Source: Hoyosella subflava DQS3-9A1
GTDB taxonomy: Bacteria; Actinomycetota; Actinomycetes; Mycobacteriales; Mycobacteriaceae
DNA: 64,000 nucleotides
Assembly: GCF_000214175.1 (NCBI RefSeq)
Contig: NC_015564.1
Location: 2,294,001-2,358,000, forward strand
Reading direction: 5' to 3'
In this document: positions 26,827 to 34,850 of the stretch, piece by piece
How positions within the stretch are numbered: position 1 is the first letter of the stretch
How the letters are laid out: the number at the start of each line of letters is the position of its first letter
Translations under genes and position numbers: made by a program
The notes under the pieces: generated by a model
The model's database searches: none
What the model was told of the DNA's origin: nothing
What the model saw: only the letters and a program-made list of their open reading frames with translations

Positions 26827-27933
26827 GTGAACCGCCTCCAGCGAGCACTCGACGCGATAGTCGAGCGGGTCGATACTCCGGCACCGATTGTGCTGGCCGA
26901 CGTGATGCAGGACAACATCGACCGGATGCAGAGCTTCGCCGCCCAGCACAACCTAGACGTCAGGCCGCATGTGAAGACACATAAATGTGTGGAGATCGGC
27001 CGGCGGCAGGTCGACGCAGGCGCGATCGGCATCACCGCGGGCAACGTGGGCGAGGCCGAGGTCTTCGCCGCGGCAGGATTCGACGACATATTTATCGCCT
27101 ACCCAGTCTGGCCCACCGGAAGGAAGGGTGCGCGAATCCGCCGGCTCGCCGAAACCACCCGGCTGCGGTTAGGGGTCGACAACTTCGCCGCAATCGATGC
27201 CATCGCGGACGCAATGGAAGACGACGCGGGCCGACTGCAAGTCGTCGTCGAAGTCGACTGTGGTGCTCGCCGCTCCGGGGCGCCGCCTGATGCCGCGGGA
27301 GACCTCGCCACCCTCGCCCGCAAGCGCGGACTGGTGCCGGTGGGCGTCTTCACCTATCCAGGGCACGGCAGCGCCAGCCCTGATGCTCGCAAGCGTGCCG
27401 CGCACGACCAGGAGGCAGCGCTCACGGCCGCTGTGCACAGCCTCAACGCAGCGGGTATCAGTACGGCGGTGGTCAGCGCTGGTTCGACCCCCACCGTCGA
27501 GTTCTCCACGAGCAGCGTGATCACCGAGATCCGTCCCGGCGAGTACGTGTTCAACGATCTGAACAATAGTCGGCTTGGCGCGTGCACCGAAGATCAAATC
27601 GCGTTGTTCGTCGCGGGCGCGGTCGTCAGCGACTGGGTCTCCGATCAGCGCATTCTTGACGTAGGTACCAAAGCGCTCAGCCGCGAAGGCAATCTCGAAA
27701 TCGGCTACGGTGCCGTCGCGGGTACGAGCGCCGTTCTGTCCAAACTCAACGAATACCACGGATTTCTCCCGCTGCCTGCAGGCGATTTCCGTCCCAGCGT
27801 CGGCACGGTCATTCCTGTAGTGCCGAACCATGTCTGCCCTGTGGTCATCAATTTCGAGGAACTCATCGTCACCGACAGCACGGGTGCATCGCTGCAGCGC
27901 TGGCCGGTCGACGCACGCGGGTTCCTCAACTAA
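26827..27933 (+). CDS. PLP-dependent D-threonine-aldolase / D-serine-dehydratase-like enzyme
   Basis: 368 residues, GTG start. The fold is the alanine-racemase-like barrel of eukaryotic-type D-serine dehydratase, D-threonine aldolase and D-3-hydroxyaspartate aldolase. The PLP lysine is in VRPHVKTHKCVE near 50-57. EVDCGARRSG lies near 142, YPGHGSAS near 180 and SAGSTPTVE near 223. A metal-binding pair is visible in PNHVCPVV near 338 (His-x-Cys), as in metal-dependent members. Likely reaction: cleavage or dehydration of a D-beta-hydroxy amino acid. Which one cannot be told. Confidence 0.87.
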   Translation: MNRLQRALDAIVERVDTPAPIVLADVMQDNIDRMQSFAAQHNLDVRPHVKTHKCVEIGRRQVDAGAIGITAGNVGEAEVFAAAGFDDIFIAYPVWPTGRKGARIRRLAETTRLRLGVDNFAAIDAIADAMEDDAGRLQVVVEVDCGARRSGAPPDAAGDLATLARKRGLVPVGVFTYPGHGSASPDARKRAAHDQEAALTAAVHSLNAAGISTAVVSAGSTPTVEFSTSSVITEIRPGEYVFNDLNNSRLGACTEDQIALFVAGAVVSDWVSDQRILDVGTKALSREGNLEIGYGAVAGTSAVLSKLNEYHGFLPLPAGDFRPSVGTVIPVVPNHVCPVVINFEELIVTDSTGASLQRWPVDARGFLN

Positions 27934-27959
27934 CCCCTCCCCGACGAAAGAGTTCTGCA

Positions 27960-28694
27960 ATGAGACTTGATAAGGCAACAGCTCTGGTCACGGGCGCCAG
28001 CAGCGGGATCGGCGAGGCAGTGAGCAGCCATTTTCGTCGCGAGGGCGCGCGTCTGTTACTCACCGGCCGCAAGCAGCGAATCGACAACGCTCAACCGGAA
28101 GACTTGTACGTCCCCGGCGATCTCAATGACGAGGCGTTCGTTGCGGACCTAGCCCGTCAGGCCGCCGAAACGTTCGGCACCGTCGATGTCGTCGTCCTCA
28201 ACCACGGGCTGCAGGCCAGCAGTCCGCTAGCGGACATGGCTTACGACGACGCGAGGGATGTGCTCCACAGCAACCTGCTGAGTGCCTTCTTGGTGATGAA
28301 ATACTTCGCACCCCTGATGCCCGCCGCGGGCGGTGCCTTTGTGTGTGTTAGTTCCCGTCTCGGCATGGTGGGCAAGCCCAATGAAGTTCTGTACTCCGCT
28401 GCAAAAGGCGGTCTCATCATGCTCGCAAAGGGCGCAGCGATTGAATGGGCCGAACGCAACATCCGCGTCAACGTCGTCGCGCCCGGACTAACCGCGACGC
28501 CGATCATCGAAGCATCGTTCCAGCGCAAGGGTGACCCCGAAGCCCAGCGGCGGCAGCGCGAAGCCCAGATACCGCTTCAACGCCTCGCAACCCCCGACGA
28601 GGTCGCCGACGCGGTGCTTTTCCTGGCATCGTCCGAATCGTCCTACATCACCGGCGCGGTGCTCCCCGTCGACGGTGGGTATACAGCCTTCTAA
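27960..28694 (+). CDS. Short-chain dehydrogenase/reductase
   Basis: 244 residues, FabG-like length. Cofactor motif TGASSGIG near 11-18, LNHG in place of NNAG near 81, catalytic Ser in VSSRLG and YSAAK near 145-149, and the typical C-terminal FLASSESSYITGAVLPVDGGY. It begins 26 bp after the aldolase-like gene and probably belongs to the same transcript. It may act on the hydroxyl or carbonyl group of the aldolase substrate or product (inference). Confidence 0.87.
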   Translation: MRLDKATALVTGASSGIGEAVSSHFRREGARLLLTGRKQRIDNAQPEDLYVPGDLNDEAFVADLARQAAETFGTVDVVVLNHGLQASSPLADMAYDDARDVLHSNLLSAFLVMKYFAPLMPAAGGAFVCVSSRLGMVGKPNEVLYSAAKGGLIMLAKGAAIEWAERNIRVNVVAPGLTATPIIEASFQRKGDPEAQRRQREAQIPLQRLATPDEVADAVLFLASSESSYITGAVLPVDGGYTAF

Positions 28695-28716
28695 CCACCA
28701 AACGAAAGCCAAGAAG

Positions 28717-29763
28717 ATGAAAGCTCCCGCGGCTACACCCCGGGCGGATCAGCACAAAGGTGGCGCCCTTACCGCCGCGCACACGCGGGCGGGGCTAGGC
28801 GGACTCATCGCCCGCCGTGAAGCCGATCTGAAATACGGGGTAAACGCATCCGATGTACAACTGCTTGCGCGGGACGAGTTTCAGCGCGAAATCAACGTGG
28901 CCACCGTGTATGGCGGGCTCTACTACAGGCACTGCCCGCGACTGCATCCGGGCGAGCTCGTCCATGGCCTCGCCGCGACGCTCACCGACATGGGCGTCCG
29001 CATCTACGAAGGCAGCCGCGTCGACAAGATCGACGGCTCCACGCTCACCCTCAACGGCGGACGGGTATCCGCAGCGAAAACCTTCATCTGCACCGAAGGG
29101 TATTCGTCGGAGTTGCTTGGTCGCCGGACACTGATACCGATCAATTCCTCGATGATCGTGACCCAGCCACTGCCAGAAGAAGCGTGGTAACAGATTGGCT
29201 GGAACGGACGCCAGTGCCTCAGCGACTCCGCGCATACGTTCATCTACGCCCAGCGAACATCGGACGGCCGTATCGCGATCGGCGGACGCGGTGTGCCATA
29301 CCGTTACGCGTCTGGCACAGGCGGCACCGGCGCCACTGCACAGCCCACAATCAATCTCATCTCCCGTAAGCTCGCTACCTTTTTTCCCGGCATCAGTTTC
29401 GAAGTGGCCCACGCCTGGTCGGGAGTTCTTGGGGTCACGCGTGACTGGAACGGCAGGGTGCACTGGGACCCAGCATCTGGGGTCGGATCATCCACCGGCT
29501 ATGCGGGACACGGTGTGACGGCGGCCTACGTGGGTGGGCGCACTCTTGCGGAACTGGCTTTCGAAAAAGAAACCGAACGGACGGTCCTACCGTGGGTCGG
29601 CTACCGTGCACGGAAATGGGAACCCGAACCCATCCGGTGGCTTGGGGTACACGGAATGTACCGGCTCTTCGGTCTCGCTGACCGATGGGAGGAGCGGCGG
29701 GATTCCCAAAAGACCTCGATCCTGGCCAGATTCGGAAGCAGACTCGCTGGCCTTCACGAATAG
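28717..29763 (+). pseudogene. Degenerate FAD-dependent amine/amino-acid oxidase (DAO, PuuB-like)
   Basis: The reading frame continues for about 158 codons from an ATG at 28717, meets a TAA at 29188-29190 and then continues in the same frame to 29763. Text on both sides matches a DAO-type FAD oxidase: LHPGELVHGLAATLTDMGVR before the stop, and a later TSDGRIAIGGRGVPYRY, FEVAHAWSGVLGVTRD and YAGHGVTAAYVGGRTLAEL with the C-terminal FAD contact GHGV. The N-terminal roughly 130-150 residues, including the GxGxxG site, are absent. Two lesions, a 5' deletion and a nonsense codon, argue for a pseudogene rather than stop readthrough. Confidence 0.82.
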
Positions 29764-29806
29764 CTCGTCCAAAGATGTAGGAACTCGCGAATTCCTGGAA
29801 GAGGCA

Positions 29807-30949
29807 ATGAAGATCATGGATGGACAACTCGCCGTCATAGGTCTGGGCAGTGTCGGAAGTATGGCACTGTGGCAGGCGTCGCACCTGACCGATTCCGTCC
29901 ACGGATTCGAGGCCCACTCCCCCGGCCACGCCCGCAGTGCGGTCGGCGGGGACACCCGCCTATTTCGCATGGTGTATCGCGGCAATCCCAGCCTCTACCC
30001 CATGCTGGAACGCTCACGGGACCTCTGGGGCGAACTGGAAGCCGAGACGGGACAGGTCTTACTGACGAACTGCGGTGGCCTCTCCATTGGAACCGCCGAC
30101 GGAACCTACATCCGCAGCCTGCTCGAAACCACCCGAGCCAACGGGGCCGCGCACGAAGTCTTTACACCCTGCGAAATGGCCGCCCGGTACCCCCAGCACA
30201 ACCTGCGCTCTGACGACATCGCAGTTTACGATCCCAACGCAGGGGTGCTGCGCACAGACCGTGCCGTTACCGCAGCCGTCGCTGCAGCCCAGAGCAATGG
30301 TGCAACGGTCCACATCAACACACCTATCGACTCCATCCAAGAGGATGCACACGGTGTTGTCGTGACTTCGGGCGAGAAATCGTGGACCTTCGAGAACGTC
30401 ATCGTCGCTAGCGGCGGATGGTCTCGGCGTCTCATGCCCGCTTCCCTGAGGACTGCCACCGAAACCAAGCGGTTGATCCTGACCTGGTTTGTCGCGCGCG
30501 ACCCAGGCCAGTTCACGCCGGAGAAGTTCCCCACTTTTAGCCGGATCTATGACGACCGCATGATGTACGGGGCACCCGCCGTCGACGATGTCACGGTAAA
30601 GGCCACCCTCGACGGCCGTGGGCGCGCAACCCCCGACCCTGGCAGCGTCCCCAGAGAACTCACCCCTGAGGAGATCGCTGAAACCACCGAAACAGTGTCG
30701 GAATTTCTCCCCGGCCTGGTTCCAACGATCGTCCGCTCCGACGCCTTCCCGGAGCTCTACACCGAGGACCGAAACCCGGTTGTGGGGCGGCTCAGTAAGT
30801 CACGCGGGATCTATTACGTCACCGGCTTCTCCGGCGGTGGATTCAAAACTGCCACCGGGCACGGCCACATCGCTGCGTATGAGGCGCTCGACAAACAGTC
30901 ATTCGACGGGCTGGAATTCTTACGTCCGCAACGGTTCAAGACGAGCTAG
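29807..30949 (+). CDS. FAD-dependent oxidase of the monomeric sarcosine / N-methyltryptophan oxidase family
   Basis: 380 residues, the size of SoxA/MTOX. The N-terminal FAD motif is AVIGLGSVGSMALW near 8-21, then HSPGHARSAVGGDTRLFRMVY near 41-60, a region that carries the Ser/Arg/Thr contacts in this family. GGWSRRLMP lies near 204 and the C-terminal block RNPVVGRLSKSRGIYYVTGFSGGGFKTATGHG near 323. The covalent-FAD cysteine expected before GFSG-type sequence is not obvious here. Family enzymes oxidise N-methyl or secondary amines to imines with release of H2O2. GGAAGAGG precedes the ATG. Adjacent RidA would hydrolyse the imine. Confidence 0.86.
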   Translation: MKIMDGQLAVIGLGSVGSMALWQASHLTDSVHGFEAHSPGHARSAVGGDTRLFRMVYRGNPSLYPMLERSRDLWGELEAETGQVLLTNCGGLSIGTADGTYIRSLLETTRANGAAHEVFTPCEMAARYPQHNLRSDDIAVYDPNAGVLRTDRAVTAAVAAAQSNGATVHINTPIDSIQEDAHGVVVTSGEKSWTFENVIVASGGWSRRLMPASLRTATETKRLILTWFVARDPGQFTPEKFPTFSRIYDDRMMYGAPAVDDVTVKATLDGRGRATPDPGSVPRELTPEEIAETTETVSEFLPGLVPTIVRSDAFPELYTEDRNPVVGRLSKSRGIYYVTGFSGGGFKTATGHGHIAAYEALDKQSFDGLEFLRPQRFKTS

Positions 30950-31014
30950 ACGAAGGCGTCCGCGCGCGTTTGCGGTCCCGGTATATTCGGCAATCAACAA
31001 AGAGAGGCGGTGCT

Positions 31015-31665
31015 TTGAACCGCAAGTTCGAGTGGCAAGAGCAGCGGACGACGACGCCGGACGGTGTCTACCGTGTGCTGCGTACCGCCATTCTTGAGGG
31101 AACTGTGCCGCCAGGCGAACAGTTGCGCGAGACGCGCATTGCAGAAGACCTCGGAATAAGTCGGTCCCCGCTCCGTGAAGCGCTAACGAGACTCGAGGAA
31201 GAGGGGCTCGTCGTGAAGGTCCCTTACCGGGGGTCCTTCGTCGTGGAGGTGAGTGCGCGCGAAGTCGGCGAGATCGCATCGATCCGCGCACTCGTCGAGC
31301 CGTACGCCGCTGAACTCTCGGCCGAAACACTGCGTGGCGCGCAGCGGCCTCGGCTAACGCAGACCATCGAGGAACTGCACCGCGCCACGAACACGAACGA
31401 TGTCCCGGCCAGCATCGATGCTCATCTTCGCTTCCATAGGCTCTTCTACGACTTCTCGGGTAATTCTGTTCTGAAGAGTCTCTGGAATGGCTGGGAGACC
31501 AAACTGCGCCTCTACCTCGCAGTCGATCATCGCACTTACAGTGACCTGCACGAACTCGCCGTTGAGCACGAGCGATTGGCCACGTTTGCGCTGGAAGGTG
31601 ATATCGAGGGATTCCGCCGGGAACTGGTCAGTCAAATGAAATCTGCGCTCCGAGCTCAACAGTGA
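31015..31665 (+). CDS. GntR-family transcriptional regulator (FCD/FadR subfamily)
   Basis: 216 residues from a TTG start placed behind AGAGGCGG; an ATG at 30970 would also be in frame but lacks a site. The winged helix includes VYRVLRTAILEGTVPPGEQL, then ETRIAEDLGISRSPLREALT near 35-55 and the wing VPYRGSFVVEV. The C-terminal all-helical FCD domain has metal-ligand-like residues in ASIDAHLRFHRLFYDFSG near 130-145 and EHERLATFALEGD near 180. It ends the amino-acid unit 65 bp after the oxidase and probably controls the promoter at 25421. Confidence 0.9.
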   Translation: MNRKFEWQEQRTTTPDGVYRVLRTAILEGTVPPGEQLRETRIAEDLGISRSPLREALTRLEEEGLVVKVPYRGSFVVEVSAREVGEIASIRALVEPYAAELSAETLRGAQRPRLTQTIEELHRATNTNDVPASIDAHLRFHRLFYDFSGNSVLKSLWNGWETKLRLYLAVDHRTYSDLHELAVEHERLATFALEGDIEGFRRELVSQMKSALRAQQ

Positions 31666-32380
31666 GTGGGGGCTGAAATCACGGGTCTGGCTCAGACAGT
31701 GGCTTAGCCAGGCGGTCAGGCTGCAGAACCTCGTTAACTTCGCTGGCAGCAAGCAGACCACTTTCCACGACGAGGGAGGTGACACTGCGGCCGCTCGAAA
31801 GTGCCTGCCGCGCAATTGACGTCGCGGCCTCATAACTTGCACGATCGGATGGTCACTGCCTGTATCGCTGCGACATCCTCGCTCCGGAATACCCACCTCA
31901 GCCGGGCTCGTCGCACACTCTGGGCAGCCACGATCTCGCTCCTGCCCATACTGGGGGTAGCCACGTGGTGGGCCTTGCGGCGCCGCCGTCGCGTCACCAC
32001 CCGAGCGAATACGCCAAACCCCTGAAACGACCCGACCCTTCGGTCATTTCGCCCGCGAATAATGCGGAATCGAATATGCAGGGTTATCAGTAACCCTTTT
32101 TGTTCTGCCGCCCGGCCTTGGCCACCTAACCCTGCCGCCTTCCCTCTGCAACCGCCACGCCGCGCACAGCCTGAGCACGGTCACGGGGAATTCCGGTCGG
32201 CTATTGGGGGCGCGGACCTAGCACACCCGCTGAGGGCGATCACTTCGGACCAGTCTTGTGGGACTAGACACTTCCCTGTCAAGCCCCACGTTGCGGTCGA
32301 GGTAACCGTGCAACGAGCGGGCGCTAAGCCCCACTTGTGACGAGATTGAATACAAAGAGTCACCAGCAGTTGCACTTTTC
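31666..32380. other. Intergenic stretch; one possible small membrane protein on plus strand at 31849-32025
   Basis: No full gene is visible. The only frame of note runs from ATG 31849 to 32025 (58 codons) and contains one hydrophobic segment, LWAATISLLPILGVATWWAL, followed by five arginines and one threonine-rich end, a topology with the C-terminus inside. It resembles the tail of small phospholipase-D-N-like membrane proteins, but the match is too weak to name. 32040-32380 holds nothing I recognise. Confidence 0.28.
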
Positions 32381-32422
32381 GCACTAGTGCCACTAGTCTT
32401 ACCGGTCGTACCCGGATATCCT
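32381..32422 (+). promoter_or_regulatory. Probable autoregulated promoter of the toxin-antitoxin pair
   Basis: GCACTAGTGC at 32381-32390 is a perfect palindrome, and ACTAGT recurs at 32392-32397, giving two ACTAGT palindromes nine bases apart. TATCCT at 32417-32422 could be the -10 box. That would put transcription start within a base or two of the antitoxin ATG at 32430, i.e. a leaderless message. Antitoxins of this type usually bind palindromes over their own promoter. Confidence 0.55.
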
Positions 32423-32429
32423 GGTACCT

Positions 32430-32666
32430 ATGAGGATGATCAGCAGCACCGAGGCTAAGACGAAACTCAACGCACTCCTGGCCGAGGTCGAGGCGACCGG
32501 GCAACCTGTGACGATCACCAGCCACGGTCGGCCCGTGGCGATCCTGTCGCCATCGGCGCCGACACCGCGCACATTCGGTCAACTCATCGGGAAGATCACC
32601 GTTCCCGACGACTTCGACGCACCGCTCGACGAATCTGAGCTCGGGCTCTGGGAAGGTCACGAGTGA
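32430..32666 (+). CDS. Type II antitoxin, Phd/YefM-like (VapB role)
   Basis: 78 residues. The N-terminal MRMISSTEAKTKLNALLAEVE, then GQPVTITSHGRPVAIL, is the Phd/YefM fold: a DNA-binding N-terminal part followed by a disordered toxin-neutralising tail (DDFDAPLDESELGLWEGHE). The tail ends in acidic and aromatic residues, as is usual. Its stop overlaps the toxin's GTG by four bases, which couples translation and keeps the antitoxin in excess. It should neutralise the PIN toxin and repress the operon. No clear ribosome-binding site precedes the ATG, in line with a leaderless start. Confidence 0.9.
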   Translation: MRMISSTEAKTKLNALLAEVEATGQPVTITSHGRPVAILSPSAPTPRTFGQLIGKITVPDDFDAPLDESELGLWEGHE

Positions 32667-33076
32667 TCACGCGCACCGTATTGCTGGACACGAACGCCTT
32701 GCTCTGGCTGACCGCAGCGCCAAACAAGATGTCGCCACAGGTACTCGAACTCCTCGCCACACCGTCGACCGAACTCGTGGTATCGGCCGCGTCCGCGTGG
32801 GAAGTATCGATCAAGACCAACACCGGAAAACTCCCCGGCGGGCAAGCCTTGTTATCTGTCTGGGACGAAACCATCAGCAACCTCCGCGCGGAAACCATCG
32901 CGATCGACAGCGCGGACGCGATCATGGCGGGCGCACTCCCCTGGCCCCACCGAGACCCCTTCGACCGCATGCTCATTACGCAAGCCGCCCGACGAGCGCT
33001 CACCCTCGCTACAAGCGACCCCATCATGATCCAAGGTGCACTCTCGCCGACGATCGACACCAGACGCGATACCTGA
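32663..33076 (+). CDS. vapC: PIN-domain ribonuclease toxin (VapC family)
   Basis: 137 residues, GTG start overlapping the antitoxin stop. The PIN-domain acidic residues can be placed: Asp 9 in LLDTNALLWL, Glu about 47 in SAASAWEVSIK and Asp about 98 in WPHRDPFDRMLITQA, with a further Asp near 116 in LATSDPIM. This is the Mg2+-dependent active site of VapC RNases that cleave tRNA or rRNA. The subgroup with WEVSIK and PHRDPFDRML pairs with Phd-type antitoxins. All catalytic residues are present, so the toxin looks functional. Confidence 0.92.
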   Translation: MITRTVLLDTNALLWLTAAPNKMSPQVLELLATPSTELVVSAASAWEVSIKTNTGKLPGGQALLSVWDETISNLRAETIAIDSADAIMAGALPWPHRDPFDRMLITQAARRALTLATSDPIMIQGALSPTIDTRRDT

Positions 33077-33176
33077 ACCAGTGGCACACCACATTTGTGC
33101 TGCCGAGGAAAAGCGCCGCCAGGGCGTCAGATGAACTTTGGTTTTCGACTTCCAGGGAGATTGCCAGCGCCGATCC

Positions 33177-33427
33177 TCAGGCGGACAGGTGTTCGGCGTA
33201 GGACAGGAAGTACGCTTCCCGGCTGGCGATGCTGTTCTTGACGATGCCGGTCGTCGCGGGTGCCTCGTAGTTGCCGCCGGAGATCTCCAGGAGGTCGATT
33301 CCCGCGGCCTCGAGGGCAAGAGCAACGTCCAACGACTCCTCCGAAGTGAAGCCGCCGTTCTCGAAGTCCGCCGAGTTGACCTTGACTGATAGGACCTTGT
33401 CGTGACCGATCGCAGCACGGACGGCCG
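33177..33427 (-). pseudogene. Fragment of an OYE-family NADH:flavin oxidoreductase
   Basis: An approximately 250-bp piece alignable by eye, without gaps of note, to the interior of the gene at 51576-52781. The minus-strand frame reads VLSVKVNSADFENGGFTSEE and later IDLLEISGGNYEAPATTGIV, then SREAYFLSYAE and stops at 33177. Nothing of the N-terminal half or the C-terminus remains. Divergence from the full copy at many third positions suggests an old duplication or remnant of a related gene rather than a recent partial copy. Confidence 0.85.
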
Positions 33428-33462
33428 AAGCTGATTGTTGCGTTCCGTCGGTCAGTGCCCTG

Positions 33463-33575
33463 GTGCAGAGAAACGCATCTATTCTCTCCAGATCTGACCT
33501 GCATTCTTCTGCACGTGTGGAGAAGCGCGGCGCCCAATTGACGCCCGCGCACGTTCACACCCAAGCAGGTCCAGA
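33463..33575. repeat. Dispersed repeat, copy 1 (hairpin-containing, about 113 bp)
   Basis: Matches 56591-56702 with about 14 mismatches and one single-base gap by eye. The first half can fold: GTGCAGA at the left end is complementary to TCTGCAC about 45 bp later, and the stem can be extended by GAAACGCA with TGCATTC. It lies beside the OYE fragment. No reading frame is shared between copies. Confidence 0.75.
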
Positions 33576-33695
33576 CCACACCAGCTGCTCACGTGGTTGG
33601 TTGCGTGATTCTCGCGCTAGGTCCGCGTCCATCGGTCGCAGCGCCTTTGGCCAAGATTAAAGAAGTCGATATCGTATTCCTCCGGCGCCGCCCGG

Positions 33696-34322
33696 TCACT
33701 GCCTGCTGATTTCTGTCATCCGGTCGACGAGGCGACGCAGTTCCGCAGCCCGCTGCTCATCAGCGCGACCGTCGTTCGCGTGGTCGGTGTAGGCCGCGGA
33801 GAGCGAGCTGTACCACCAGAGCTGATCCTCCACGCCAGCATTGAATCGGTCCCACATTGAGGGCCCATCAGCCTCGAGATCGCTGACAGTCGAGCGCGCG
33901 TTATGGACCTTGTCGGCCAGGGAGACGCGCACTGTCGCCGGGTCGCGGGTGGCGGTCAGGTGATCGAGGTAGTTCTGCTTACGAGTCCGGAAATCCGGGA
34001 TCTCTTCCTTCTTGGCACCGGAGCACCCGATCACGATATCGCGGACCCGCATACCGAATCTTTGCTCGAGCTCGTCGGCCCCATCTTCATCGACGTCCTC
34101 GATGTAGTCGTGCAGCAAGCCCGCAATTGCCTCATCAGTGTCACCGCCATCTTCGATCACCATTCCGGATACAGCCATCAAGTGACTGATATACGGAATT
34201 CGCGGCCGCCCATCCCCTTCGGCGCGCTTGCGGGTCTGGTCACTGTGCTTGTCGGCAGCAAATGCCACCGCCTCGGCCAATCGCACTGGATCGATCTTCA
34301 TGGTCTGCTCGGTCAATATCAT
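33696..34322 (-). CDS. HD-domain metal-dependent phosphohydrolase
   Basis: 208 residues. The HD metal site is visible as RIPYISHLMAVSGMVIE (His about 43), then AGLLHDYIEDVDED with the His-Asp pair near 65-66 and a DYIED continuation, and a later SLADKVHNARST with Asp about 139. The order resembles the RelA/SpoT-type HD hydrolase without the synthetase or TGS domains, so a small alarmone or nucleotide hydrolase is possible. ATG 34322 follows AGAAGGGTG closely; ATG 34301 is an alternative. It stands alone between two remnants. Substrate unknown. Confidence 0.82.
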   Translation of the reverse strand: MILTEQTMKIDPVRLAEAVAFAADKHSDQTRKRAEGDGRPRIPYISHLMAVSGMVIEDGGDTDEAIAGLLHDYIEDVDEDGADELEQRFGMRVRDIVIGCSGAKKEEIPDFRTRKQNYLDHLTATRDPATVRVSLADKVHNARSTVSDLEADGPSMWDRFNAGVEDQLWWYSSLSAAYTDHANDGRADEQRAAELRRLVDRMTEISRQ

Positions 34323-34466
34323 CACCCTTCTCTGGATGGTTCGATGTCGAGAAGAACGAGATCTAACACTGGTGTGTGTGGCCTCCAAATAAACGAGGTC
34401 CCTCGCGGACACCCGCTCCAGACACAGGAGTAATCCGCCACGCAGGGGGCGGCAATCACAAGGCTA

Positions 34467-34830
34467 TCAGGTGCCACTCACCGCAACCGCCGGTTCGGGC
34501 TTCTGCGCGGCTGATCTGGCCGCGACCCGCTCGGCCCGGATCCGGATACCGCTCAAGTGTGACATGCCGACCAGCCGCTCGACATCAGCCGGATCGCTCG
34601 AGGCCAGTTCGTTGATGTTGGCCCCGCCCTCCTGATTGGCCCGCCTCCACGTGCCGGTGCCCTTGTGTCCCCCACCATGCGGCACCGCCACCACCCGCGA
34701 CTGAGGTCCTCGGTGAGACGGACCGGCAGTTCAATCGCGCCGGTCCTCGACACCAGCCTCACCAGACCGTTGTGCACCAAGCCGAGTTCAGCGGCGTCGT
34801 CGGGATGGATCCGCGACTCGTGCGGTTCGC
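34467..34830 (-). pseudogene. C-terminal remnant of a molybdopterin oxidoreductase
   Basis: Two minus-strand frames together give the molybdopterin-dinucleotide-binding C-terminal domain: SRIHPDDAAELGLVHNGLVR and LVSRTGAIELPVRLTEDLSR in one frame, then VAVPHGGGHKG, RRANQEGGANINELASSDPA and VERLVGMSHLSGIRI in another. The join at about 34700 needs one extra base (GGGTGG where GGGGTGG is expected), so it is a one-base deletion. The upstream catalytic domains are missing and the TetR gene abuts it at 34851. Family resemblance is to formate-dehydrogenase/nitrate-reductase-like enzymes. Confidence 0.75.
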
Positions 34831-34850
34831 GTGTCCGTCGATGCGATGGA

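Noticed and set aside
29188-29190. TAA in the FAD oxidase read as programmed recoding
   Set aside because: No recoding signal is evident, UAA is not a known recoded codon in these bacteria, and the N-terminal FAD domain is missing anyway.
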